Below are positions 34,497-42,383 of a stretch of 64,000 nt of DNA, piece by piece (within the stretch, counting starts at the first letter, position 1; each line of letters begins with the position of its first letter). A model generated the notes under the pieces. The model saw only the letters and a program-made list of their open reading frames with translations. It had not been told where the DNA came from and did not search any database. The stretch covers positions 1,116,001 to 1,180,000 of the forward strand of contig CAVXFH010000002.1 of assembly GCA_963761035.1 (NCBI GenBank), read 5' to 3'. The translations under genes were made by a program, and so were the position numbers. This DNA is from JARRQJ01 sp963761035 (GTDB taxonomy: Bacteria; Pseudomonadota; Gammaproteobacteria; DRLM01).

Positions 34497-35321
34497 TCAA
34501 GCGGGACGATAAAGTAGGACACTAAGATCGTCGGGATGGCTGGGACGACCCTGTAAGGGGTTCTCCATGCGTGCGCGGCAATCTCGGATCAGCGTATCCG
34601 CCGCCGCCAGCAGCGGCCCGGCCTTCACCCGCGCCGCTATTTCCTCAATATAAAGATTGTCGGGCAACCCGTCGCTGGCCAATAACAAAGTGTCGCGCGG
34701 CGCAAGTTCGATAGCCGGCCCGATATCGATACGCATCTCCGGTGTACCGAGCACATTGGACACGAGGTGTCTCTCTTCATGATGAACCGCCTCGATTTCA
34801 TCTAACAAACCGGCCTCCACCGCATAACCCACCGGCGAATGAGATACGCTTTGAAACTTGAGCTTACCGCGCTGCCCCACCAACATAATGAGCGAATCGC
34901 CTACGTGATAAGAACGCATCATCCGCTCATGTAGCTCCACTACCGCCACGGTTGTGGCACAACCCGTCCCCAAGGCAAGAATATCGGCGTTGGCGCGCTC
35001 GATACCGTCGAGTATAGCCTCGCGTAAACTCAAACCATCCTCCGCCACGTTATTCAGCGCGTCTTCCAAGGTGGTTACCGCCAGCCGCGCCGCTACTTCA
35101 CCGCCGGGCAGACCGCCCAAGCCGTCGGCGATCACCAGCACGCCGGCCCTGGCGCTCACGGGGATTAAAGCCACGGCATCCTCGTTCGTCGTCTCTTTTA
35201 ACGGTGAGCGCGCGGTAAAAACGGCGGCCTGCCCGGTGACAAAGGGATAAGCCTCCACCTGGCTGAGGTCGGACTCCGCATAGATGCGCGGAGGATGGAA
35301 CAGCAATGCTTTAGAGGACAA
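34497..35321 (-). CDS. PP2C-family Ser/Thr protein phosphatase
   Basis: 274 aa metal-dependent phosphatase. Visible PP2C motifs: NEDAVAL (metal Asp, about 46-52), VIADGLGGLPGGEVAA (about 63-78), GCATTVAVVELHERMMRSYHVGDS (about 119-142) and LLLASDGLPDNL (about 212-223), with a late HPDDLSVLL. All core metal-binding Asp residues are therefore present. The start is an unusual TTG at 35321, three bases after the kinase stop, with GGAG seven bases upstream inside the kinase gene end, so it depends on translation of the kinase. It should reverse phosphorylation by the adjacent kinase. Confidence 0.9.
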   Translation of the reverse strand: MSSKALLFHPPRIYAESDLSQVEAYPFVTGQAAVFTARSPLKETTNEDAVALIPVSARAGVLVIADGLGGLPGGEVAARLAVTTLEDALNNVAEDGLSLREAILDGIERANADILALGTGCATTVAVVELHERMMRSYHVGDSLIMLVGQRGKLKFQSVSHSPVGYAVEAGLLDEIEAVHHEERHLVSNVLGTPEMRIDIGPAIELAPRDTLLLASDGLPDNLYIEEIAARVKAGPLLAAADTLIRDCRARMENPLQGRPSHPDDLSVLLYRPA

Positions 35322-35324
35322 TCG

Positions 35325-36068
35325 TCAACTCCACTGCATGGTTTCCAAATAGCGGCGCAGTTGCCCGGCCGCCCTAAATTTTGTCAGTATCAAAGAGCGT
35401 TTTAGCCCGCAACAGATTTCCTTCACCTCGCGCGGTTGGCGGGCGTAGTGTTTGGCGCCGCCCAAGGAGTCATAGAACAACCTTATCAAATCGATAACGT
35501 CATCATGGATATGCTGAACGCTGGGCGCTCCCCAATGGAACATATCCAGTAATTTTAATTCAAATCCCAATCCGTAGCGTTGAATCATGATGTTTTCGGT
35601 ATGGAGATCGCCGTGATACTCGCCCATCTGATGGATGGATTCAATTCCCGTAGCCAGCGCATGCAATAAATGCACGGCTTGAAAAGGATTCAAGCGTTTG
35701 CCTGCCTGACGATTGAGGAAGGCACTGAGAAGTTCACCCTCAACATACTCAGAGATCAAAAAGGTGATGGGGATACCGCGATATAACACCGTATCCTGCG
35801 AGTAGTATTGAATGACGATGGGGCACTGGCGCAATTTATGTAGTTTTTTGGCATAGAAGATCGAGGCTCGATCTCGTTCGTTACGGTGGGGGAAAAAAAA
35901 CTTTGCCGTCCTTTCGATCCCCGTCGACCGCTCGCGGATGAGATAGACCTCCCCCTCCCAACCGGCGCCAAGGTGGGTCACTATTTCATAACCGCCGCGC
36001 AGTCTTTTGCCTGCACGGAAGTTAAATGCCTCTATCCGGTGATGAGGTCTCAGAGAAATCTTGGCCAT
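35325..36068 (-). CDS. Small eukaryotic-like protein kinase
   Basis: 247 aa single-domain kinase without membrane or sensor parts. Gly-rich loop LGAGWEGEVYLI (about 33-44), Lys in ERTAKFFFP (about 56), hinge region ISEYVEGELL, catalytic loop YHGDLHTENIM (about 151-161), and metal-binding LLDMFHWG (about 171-178), where DMF replaces DFG. HGDLHxxN is the form found in ABC1/lipopolysaccharide- and aminoglycoside-kinase-like families. The catalytic Asp, Asn and metal Asp are all present, so activity is likely. It is directly followed by a PP2C phosphatase, forming a compact on/off pair. The target is unknown; no type VI secretion genes are nearby. Confidence 0.88.
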   Translation of the reverse strand: MAKISLRPHHRIEAFNFRAGKRLRGGYEIVTHLGAGWEGEVYLIRERSTGIERTAKFFFPHRNERDRASIFYAKKLHKLRQCPIVIQYYSQDTVLYRGIPITFLISEYVEGELLSAFLNRQAGKRLNPFQAVHLLHALATGIESIHQMGEYHGDLHTENIMIQRYGLGFELKLLDMFHWGAPSVQHIHDDVIDLIRLFYDSLGGAKHYARQPREVKEICCGLKRSLILTKFRAAGQLRRYLETMQWS

Positions 36069-36608
36069 TGCTAGCGGTCCATTCTGCTTATTCGCTCGCC
36101 CCGATCAAACCGTTGAATCAAGCTGCCCATTGAAAGCACCTGTGAACTCGGCCAAATTACGGAAAGAGACAAAAATCAGCACTCCCGATATCAACCGTAT
36201 GGAAACGTCGACGAAATAATCGATGCTCGCTGCAAAAGCATACCAGCCGCACAACCAGGCTCCAAATTATGAACTAAGTGAGCCAACCGTCACGCACAAT
36301 TCGATCCGCTCATAATTGGGACCCTTCGATTGGTCGCCGCATAATTTGTCGGGATCTGTATCCGGATGATGCCTGGCGCATCTCAGCTGGCATTAACCGT
36401 TGGCAGAAAGGAGACGGCATCTCCCCCGAGCTTTATCAAGATTAAGACCCAATATTCGGTTCTTGCCTCGCGATGACCGATACCTTTACAACATTGAATA
36501 CATCCGCACCTGCCGATACGTTGCCCCAAATGGCCGCCACATAAATCTACCAAAACGGGAAAATAAGACGCGAAAAGACAACTACAATACCGTGGCTAGC
36601 GGGTTTAA
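36069..36608. other. Intergenic, probably decayed sequence
   Basis: 540 bp between the kinase and a TPR-like remnant. A plus-strand frame from GTG 36278 to 36441 (with LYPDDAWRISAGINRWQKGD) is coherent but has no ribosome site and no family I know. No terminator or tRNA was found. The region is relatively AT-rich, in contrast to the genes on either side. Confidence 0.35.
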
Positions 36609-36725
36609 ATGGCTCTGGAAAAACCGTCGGATTTTGCCGAGGCCTATGCAGGTCGGGGCGACCCTTTCACTAATCTGGAAGGTTTCCGGGCCGCCGAAGC
36701 CGATGTTTGCCGCACCCTCTCGTAA
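36609..36725 (+). pseudogene. Short TPR-like fragment
   Basis: A 38-codon frame with the segment FAEAYAGRGDPFTNLEGFRA, then AEADVCRTL, has the spacing of one tetratricopeptide repeat (A-x-A-Y-x-x-R-G and later A-x-x-D). It stands alone, with a stop immediately before the ATG and no ribosome site. It is best read as a remnant of a TPR gene lost from this interval; weak evidence. Confidence 0.3.
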
Positions 36726-36882
36726 CTGAAACTCATGAATCGGGCTATGCCCCGGGTCTCCAGCTCAGGAAGGACCTTACTGCAAGGAACCGCAAAAGAA
36801 TCCGGCTCCGTTCTCCCGCGCTGGAGCAACTCATGATATTCATGGATAATGCAAACCCAGAGGTCAACTAGGGGCCGCGTCC

Positions 36883-37974
36883 ATGTGTGAAATTGCGTCG
36901 AAAATGTCTGTGGATCCGCAGCAAACCTGCGTTCGCCAAAAAAACAAACGATCGGCGTCACTACTGATGGGTTGCCTGATCCTGATACTACAAGGCTGCG
37001 CCACCACTCCACCAGCTCCAAACCCCAGCGAGGCAGCTCGTGCCCAAGCTAAAGCCGCCTATCTCGCCAATGATTACAAACGTACGCTGACCATCGTCGA
37101 ACCATTGGCCATCGCCGGCGAGGGCTGGGCGCAATATACCCTAGGCTATATGTACCACTACGGACGAGGCGTTGCCATGGACAGACAGATGTCCAAGCAA
37201 TGGATAGAGCGTGCCGCCAAACAGGGTTATGCTCCCGCTCAAGAAGCCTTGCAGCGTATCTCTTTACCTCCATCTAAACAGGAAGAGGAGATGGAATCCG
37301 CCGCTAAGCCGCCACTAACCGATGTCAAAGACGGTGCAGCGGGCGCTGCACCTATCAGCCAGCAAAAACAGGAACCTGTCCGGCCCACTTCCCAAACAGC
37401 CACTGGCACAGCTGCAGGGGCGCCTGCAGCCGCCGTCCCCGTAACGACAGTCACCCCGAACCCCGCCGAACAAAGCGAGCCTGCCGTTCAGCCACCTGCG
37501 CCTCCCTCACGGCAAACGGCTCAGGCCGAATCCACGCCACCGGCCCCCGCCCCATCAACACCGCCGCGAACGACTGTCCCTCCGGCAATGACCGAGTCTC
37601 CCGCCTCACCGCCGCCATCGGCAATGCCATCGATCCCTCACCAAGCGTTGGTTGCCAAACCGGCAGAAGATGGGGTCAATGGCCGGAGCTGGATCATGGC
37701 TCAAGACCCGCAACAGTACACGGTGCAACTGATCGGCAGCAGCAGCGAAGCGGCAGTGATCCGTTTTATCCGCAAACATGGCATTGAGAAGGAATCCGCC
37801 TACTATTCGACAATGCGTAACGGTCAGCCGTGGTTCACGGTGGTTTATGGCAGCTATCCCAGCCGTGAAGTGGCCCATCAGGCTGTGCAACGATTGCCGC
37901 CTTCGCTGCGCAATGCCTCCCCGTGGCTACGCAGTTTCCGTGATATACAGGCATTACTCGGCAACACCCCATAA
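36883..37974 (+). CDS. Lipoprotein with Sel1 repeat and C-terminal SPOR domain
   Basis: 363 aa predicted envelope lipoprotein. The signal peptide ends at the lipobox LQGC (Cys 39). A Sel1-like repeat follows (WAQYTLGYMYHYGRGVAMDR...WIERAAKQGYAPAQEAL, about 83-127). Next comes a long linker rich in Pro, Ala, Thr and Gln (about 130-265). The C-terminal SPOR domain (about 278-358) has QQYTVQLIGSSSEAAVIRFI and PWFTVVYGSYPSREVAHQAV, plus LP. SPOR domains bind denuded peptidoglycan at division septa, so a division or cell-wall role is likely (compare DamX and RlpA). AGGGG precedes ATG 36883. Confidence 0.87.
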   Translation: MCEIASKMSVDPQQTCVRQKNKRSASLLMGCLILILQGCATTPPAPNPSEAARAQAKAAYLANDYKRTLTIVEPLAIAGEGWAQYTLGYMYHYGRGVAMDRQMSKQWIERAAKQGYAPAQEALQRISLPPSKQEEEMESAAKPPLTDVKDGAAGAAPISQQKQEPVRPTSQTATGTAAGAPAAAVPVTTVTPNPAEQSEPAVQPPAPPSRQTAQAESTPPAPAPSTPPRTTVPPAMTESPASPPPSAMPSIPHQALVAKPAEDGVNGRSWIMAQDPQQYTVQLIGSSSEAAVIRFIRKHGIEKESAYYSTMRNGQPWFTVVYGSYPSREVAHQAVQRLPPSLRNASPWLRSFRDIQALLGNTP

Positions 37975-38065
37975 GAAATGCGATTACCGGTCATCGCAAT
38001 CTCACGAATCAGATAGTAGACACGGTAGGAAATTTTTTCCCCACAAGTCGACAGGAGATATAGCC

Positions 38066-38455
38066 ATGCCAATAAAAAAACTCACTCACGTCACCATTAT
38101 TGTCCGCGATCAGGATGAAGCCCTGAAGTGGTATATGGAAAAAATGGGGTTCGTGAAACGTGTGGATGATGCTGCCAGTATGCCTGGTTACCGCTGGCTC
38201 ACCATCGCCCCCAAGGACCAAACGGAGGTGGAAATAGTGCTATTTAAAGCACGCGATGCCAAAGAGCAATCCTGGGTAGGCCAAGGCACTTTGTGGATGC
38301 TGCATAGCGATAACTGCCGAGCCAGCTGCAAGGAACTCGCGGCGCGCGGCGTCAAGTTCCAGAGCGAACCACAGGATTACCCATGGGGAACGGTGGCGAC
38401 GGTTCTGGACCTGTACGGAAATCCGTTCAACATCATGCAGCTGCGGTCTGCTTAA
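38066..38455 (+). CDS. VOC-family (glyoxalase/bleomycin-resistance-like) protein
   Basis: 129 aa single vicinal-oxygen-chelate protein. It has KKLTHVTIIVRDQDEALKWY at the start, MGFVKR, and DLYGNPFNIMQ at the end, giving the potential metal ligands His about 8, Glu about 55 and Asp/Asn near 117-120. ATG 38066 has AGGAG eight bases upstream. Members act as dioxygenases, isomerases or antibiotic binders; the substrate cannot be read from the sequence. Convergent with the radical SAM gene over 8 bp. Confidence 0.87.
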   Translation: MPIKKLTHVTIIVRDQDEALKWYMEKMGFVKRVDDAASMPGYRWLTIAPKDQTEVEIVLFKARDAKEQSWVGQGTLWMLHSDNCRASCKELAARGVKFQSEPQDYPWGTVATVLDLYGNPFNIMQLRSA

Positions 38456-38463
38456 CTACCCGG

Positions 38464-39537
38464 CTAAAGCAAATCTAACTGCATAGTCTCGAGTAGCGGC
38501 GCAATAAAATAGCGGGTTTCCAGGGGCTCAGGCTTCTGGAAACCCAGTCGCTGGCGAGCAAGCTGAAAGCGCTGTGCCAAGAGTTCCGCGAAGATGCCGC
38601 TGCCGCGCATGCGCGCACCGAATTCGGCAGCATAATCCTTGCCGCCGCGGCTATCGCGAATACGCTGCATCACATGCGACGCCTTGGTGGGCTCATGCTC
38701 CGTCAACCACTCGCGGAATAAATCCTTCACCTCATGGGGCAAGCGTAGTAATACATAGCCGGCGCTGCCCGCCCCTGCCTCCCGCGCCCGCGCGAGGATG
38801 GTCTCCATCTCGCTGTCGGTAAGCACCGGTATCAACGGCGCCACCAACACTCCCACCGGAATACCGGCCTCATGTAGACGCTGGATGCTTTGCAAGCGAC
38901 GGGCTGGCGCCGTGGCCCTCGGCTCCAGGGTGCGCGCCAAATCATGGTTTAGCGTGGTGATAGAGATCATTACCCGCACCAACCGTTTACGCGCCATCTC
39001 CGCAAGCAGGTCGACATCCCGTTCCACCAAGGAGGATTTGGTCACCAGCGTGAAGGGATGATCGCAGCCATGCAACACTTCCAGCACCGCGCGGGTGATG
39101 CCCAGCCGGCGCTCCACCGGCTGATAGGCGTCGGTATTGATCCCCACGGCGATGGGCGCGCAACGGTACGCGGACGCCGCCAATTCCTTGCGCAATAAGG
39201 CCGCCGCCTCCGGTTTGTAGAACAACCGACTCTCGAAATCCAATCCCGGCGACAAGCCCAGATAGGCATGGGTGGGGCGGGCAAAGCAATAGACACAGCC
39301 ATGTTCGCAACCGCGATACGGATTGATGGAACGATCGAAGCCCACGTCCGGCGACTGATTATAGTTAATGATGCTGCGGCTGGTATCCTTCGTCAGGGTG
39401 GTGCGCAGCGGCGGCGGTTCCTGGTCCAAACTGCGCCAGCCGTCATCCACCAATTCACGGCCATGCTCCGCATAGCGGTTATCGGGACTACTGCGCGCGC
39501 CCCGTCCACGGGGTGCGGATGGCGGTCGTTTACTCAT
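38464..39537 (-). CDS. PA0069-family radical SAM protein
   Basis: 357 aa radical SAM enzyme. The 4Fe-4S site is CEHGCVYCF (about 77-85) in NPYRGCEHGCVYCFARPTHA, the signature of the PA0069/SplB-like group. Also visible are INYNQSPDVGFDRSI, VGINTDAYQPVE and VTKSSLVERDVDLL. The function is unknown; the family is widespread in proteobacteria and is sometimes annotated as DNA repair photolyase because of spore-photoproduct-lyase similarity. It is convergent with the VOC gene and has no evident partner. Confidence 0.88.
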   Translation of the reverse strand: MSKRPPSAPRGRGARSSPDNRYAEHGRELVDDGWRSLDQEPPPLRTTLTKDTSRSIINYNQSPDVGFDRSINPYRGCEHGCVYCFARPTHAYLGLSPGLDFESRLFYKPEAAALLRKELAASAYRCAPIAVGINTDAYQPVERRLGITRAVLEVLHGCDHPFTLVTKSSLVERDVDLLAEMARKRLVRVMISITTLNHDLARTLEPRATAPARRLQSIQRLHEAGIPVGVLVAPLIPVLTDSEMETILARAREAGAGSAGYVLLRLPHEVKDLFREWLTEHEPTKASHVMQRIRDSRGGKDYAAEFGARMRGSGIFAELLAQRFQLARQRLGFQKPEPLETRYFIAPLLETMQLDLL

Positions 39538-39671
39538 GGCGAAATGGAGACGGTAAATAAGACCGGAGGGCTAAATGGTAGCGCGGCCCAAGGTACAAGT
39601 AAAAAGGATTCGCCGGTTACGACCGGCAATACGTCATGAAGACAAATTCGTGCCAATGGCGGCGCTGATCG

Positions 39672-40283
39672 CTAAGGCTCATCCAGCTTGAGGTGGCGGG
39701 TATCCGGCGGTGGCGGCGCATCATCGCGCTCCATTTCGCCCATGTCGCTGCCCACGGGCGCCATATCCAGGGAGCTGATATCGATGGCCGGCGGCTTGAC
39801 CGTCTTGGACTCCGCCAGCTGACTGCCGGGTGGAGCCATGGATAAGTCGCTGGTATCAATGGAAGGCGCCTCAGGCGGGGCATGCTCCACCAAATTGCCG
39901 CCCAACGGCGCCACACTGAGACCGCTGGTATCGATCTGCGGCGCCGCCACTGCGGGAGGTTCCGCCAAGACAGTTCCGACCGGCGCCACGCTAACCCCGG
40001 CCATCGGGCCGGCAGCGGGGGCTGGCGACGTCTCCGCGGCCATCATTTCGGTGACGCACCGCAAACCTGCCTTCTGCACCGCTGCCACATATTTTTGGGC
40101 GGCATCGTGCCCAAGCCCCTTTTTGATTACAACCCGTTTACCGGAAAACAGCGCATCGAGCTTTTCCGCGGACGTGCCGAACAGGGCCGCCACCTTCACC
40201 TTGACGTCAGGCAAATAGCCGCCCTCCACCAGTTCTCCGGTGACAACGATTTGGTAAGACTTCTCGATCATTGCCGCATTCAT
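39672..40283 (-). CDS. Hypothetical protein with a 25-residue C-terminal repeat
   Basis: 203 aa soluble protein. The N-terminal domain (about 1-75; YQIVVTGELVEGGYLPDVKV, AALFGTSAEKLDALFSGKRV and VIKKG) occurs at the start of several proteobacterial proteins of unknown function. The C-terminal half is low complexity, with imperfect repeats of about 25 residues built on IDTSxLSxAPxGxxLxE: copies start near 115, 140 and 165, with a partial copy near 95. It ends in a DTRHLKLDEP tail. The repeat part is Pro-rich and probably disordered. No function can be assigned. Confidence 0.75.
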   Translation of the reverse strand: MNAAMIEKSYQIVVTGELVEGGYLPDVKVKVAALFGTSAEKLDALFSGKRVVIKKGLGHDAAQKYVAAVQKAGLRCVTEMMAAETSPAPAAGPMAGVSVAPVGTVLAEPPAVAAPQIDTSGLSVAPLGGNLVEHAPPEAPSIDTSDLSMAPPGSQLAESKTVKPPAIDISSLDMAPVGSDMGEMERDDAPPPPDTRHLKLDEP

Positions 40284-40464
40284 TTCCGGCCGTTGGCCTG
40301 TTTCTTCAAAAACCTTTTACTATAACGGCGCGGCGAATTCGATGTTGAACGCCGGCCCCCAGAAAAAATTCTGACCAGATGACAGGATAAAACCATTGCA
40401 TTATGGTAATGACCCCCATGAATACCAGCCTACCCAGCGATACCCCGCTCCCCGGCCGTTGCCT

Positions 40465-41316
40465 ATGCTGAGCTACCGCCATGCCTTTCACGCCGGAAAC
40501 TTCGCCGATGTCCATAAGCATGCGGTATTGAGCCTGCTGGTCAAGGGTCTGCTGCATAAGGATGCGCCTTTGTTTTATATGGATACCCATGCCGGGGCGG
40601 GACGCTACGACCTGGGCTGCGCCGAGGCGCAAATAAATGCCGAGCATCTGCAAGGGATAGTGCGACTGCTGCAACGAGACGACGTCCCTGCCGCGCTGCG
40701 GCCCTATCTCGCCGCCGTGCGCGCCGTTAATCCCGACGTCAATGCGCCATCCCTTCGTTATTATCCCGGCTCGCCGCTCATCGTCCGCCATGTCCTGCGA
40801 CCGCAGGACCGCATGGTGCTGACTGAACTGCATCCCGCTGACGTTCAGCACCTTTACCGCGAATTCGCCTCGGACCGCCGGGCGGTCGTGCAACACCTCG
40901 ACGGCTATCAGGCCATTAAGGCCTTTCTACCGCCTAAGGAACGGCGCGGCTTGGTGTTGATGGATCCGGCCTTCGAACGTCGCAATGAAGCGGCGCATGT
41001 GATCACAGGATTGAAAACCGCCGCTGCGCGCTGGGCGAGCGGGGTCTACGCATTATGGTTCCCCATCACCAATCGCGCCGGCTTGAACGATCTTTATCGA
41101 CGCCTGGAAAAGACCGGGATTCGCAAGATCCTCGTCAACGAGCTGTGCATCCGTCCGCCGTTGACGGCGCGGCAATTGAACGGCTCCGCTATGGTCATCA
41201 TCAATCCCCCTTGGCAATTGGATGTGCGCTTGCGGGAACTGTCAGCGTGGTTAAGCCGCGCGCTCGCCGCGGAAGGCCAGGGCAGTCAGCGGGTAGACTG
41301 GCTGGTACCGGAATGA
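40465..41316 (+). CDS. rlmJ: 23S rRNA (adenine2030-N6)-methyltransferase RlmJ
   Basis: Methylates A2030 of 23S rRNA. 283 aa, the usual length. The family start MLSYRHAFHAGNFADVHKHAVL, FYMDTHAGAGRYDL (SAM site, about 38-51), LTELHPADVQHL and QHLDGYQAIKAFLPP are present. The catalytic motif IV is DPAFE (about 169-173) rather than the usual DPPYE/DPPFE, so a Pro to Ala change sits in the active site. The end (LNGSAMVIINPPWQLD) is typical. The ATG 40465 has a weak ribosome site. Confidence 0.93.
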   Translation: MLSYRHAFHAGNFADVHKHAVLSLLVKGLLHKDAPLFYMDTHAGAGRYDLGCAEAQINAEHLQGIVRLLQRDDVPAALRPYLAAVRAVNPDVNAPSLRYYPGSPLIVRHVLRPQDRMVLTELHPADVQHLYREFASDRRAVVQHLDGYQAIKAFLPPKERRGLVLMDPAFERRNEAAHVITGLKTAAARWASGVYALWFPITNRAGLNDLYRRLEKTGIRKILVNELCIRPPLTARQLNGSAMVIINPPWQLDVRLRELSAWLSRALAAEGQGSQRVDWLVPE

Positions 41317-41591
41317 TAACGACAGGCGGAATGCCGTGATCGTAGCTTACCGCGATCAACACGGTGAGCCACACTACCCATGACAAAGATCAAGCGCCGC
41401 GATTGGCCAAACCATAGCCCGATTTCTCTTTTACAAAAGAAGGCACTGACTTATTAAGTAATCTAAATATAAGTCGCCATAATCAAATGTCACTGCAGCC
41501 GCCCTCTTTGACAGCCACCGAGTCACCCCGTATCATGCCCCATCCCGACAGCAGAACCCGATTGAATAAAGCGCCTGCCAAGGATACCGCC

Positions 41592-42305
41592 ATGCGAAAA
41601 CTCCCTTCCCTCACGACCCCTTATGCGGAAAACAGCCTTACGCTGGCCGGGCCAGTGGGCAATATCGAGTTTCGTATGACGCCGCCTGTCACGGATTCGT
41701 CTCACAAGGCGGTGGCCGTCATCTGCCACCCCCACCCTCTGCACGGCGGCAGCCTGGACAATAAGGTCACCGCCACCCTGGCGCGTACCCTGAGCGCCTT
41801 GGGCGTCGCGGCGTTACGTTTCAACTTTCGCGGCGTAGGCGCCAGTTCGGGCAACTTTGCGGCCGGTATCGGCGAAACCGAAGACCTGCTCGCCGTCATG
41901 CGCCAGGCACAAGCCTTATATCCCGACCGGGAGTTGTGGCTGGCGGGCTTCTCCTTTGGCGCCTATGTCGCCTTGCGGGCGACGCAGCACATCGCGGTGA
42001 AGCGCCTCATCACCGTTGCGCCTCCCGTCAACCTTTATGATCTGGCCGATCTCACCACGCCGGATTGTCCCTGGTTGTTGCTGCAGGGAAAAGACGACGA
42101 AGTGGTGCCGTTCAAAGACGTATTGAAATGGGTCAGCCGCCTTTATCCTGCTCCGGAAACCATTTATATTGACGGCGTAGGCCACTACTTTCACGGCAAG
42201 CTGAGTATCCTACAATCCAAGATTACCAACCGGCTTGCCAGCCAATCCCTCCCCATCGATATGCCGTCTTTGTCCAGCAGACATCGTGCATCGCAAAACT
42301 TATAA
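41592..42305 (+). CDS. Alpha/beta hydrolase of the HPHPLHGG type
   Basis: 237 aa soluble hydrolase. VICHPHPLHGGSLDNKVTATL (about 45-65) and LRFNFRGVGASSG are family hallmarks. Nucleophile GFSFGAY (Ser about 120), acid LLQGKDDEVVP (Asp about 176) and His GVGHYFHGKL (about 205) make a complete triad. ATG 41592 has AAGGA eight bases upstream; an earlier in-frame ATG at 41487 would add 35 residues without hydrophobic character. These proteins are annotated as putative esterases or peptidases; the substrate is unknown. Confidence 0.85.
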   Translation: MRKLPSLTTPYAENSLTLAGPVGNIEFRMTPPVTDSSHKAVAVICHPHPLHGGSLDNKVTATLARTLSALGVAALRFNFRGVGASSGNFAAGIGETEDLLAVMRQAQALYPDRELWLAGFSFGAYVALRATQHIAVKRLITVAPPVNLYDLADLTTPDCPWLLLQGKDDEVVPFKDVLKWVSRLYPAPETIYIDGVGHYFHGKLSILQSKITNRLASQSLPIDMPSLSSRHRASQNL

Positions 42306-42383
42306 AACCACAAGCGTAAAACTTGAGAAACGCCGTGTATCTCGGAATACGTCGCTCGCATTTACCCCATGTTTCGGAACGCG

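Noticed and set aside
36278..36441. 54-codon GTG-started plus-strand frame
   Set aside because: Coherent residues but no Shine-Dalgarno, no family match and in a decayed stretch; kept only as a note in the intergenic entry.
41334..41366. Inverted repeat after rlmJ considered as a terminator
   Set aside because: The stem is imperfect and no T-run follows on either strand.
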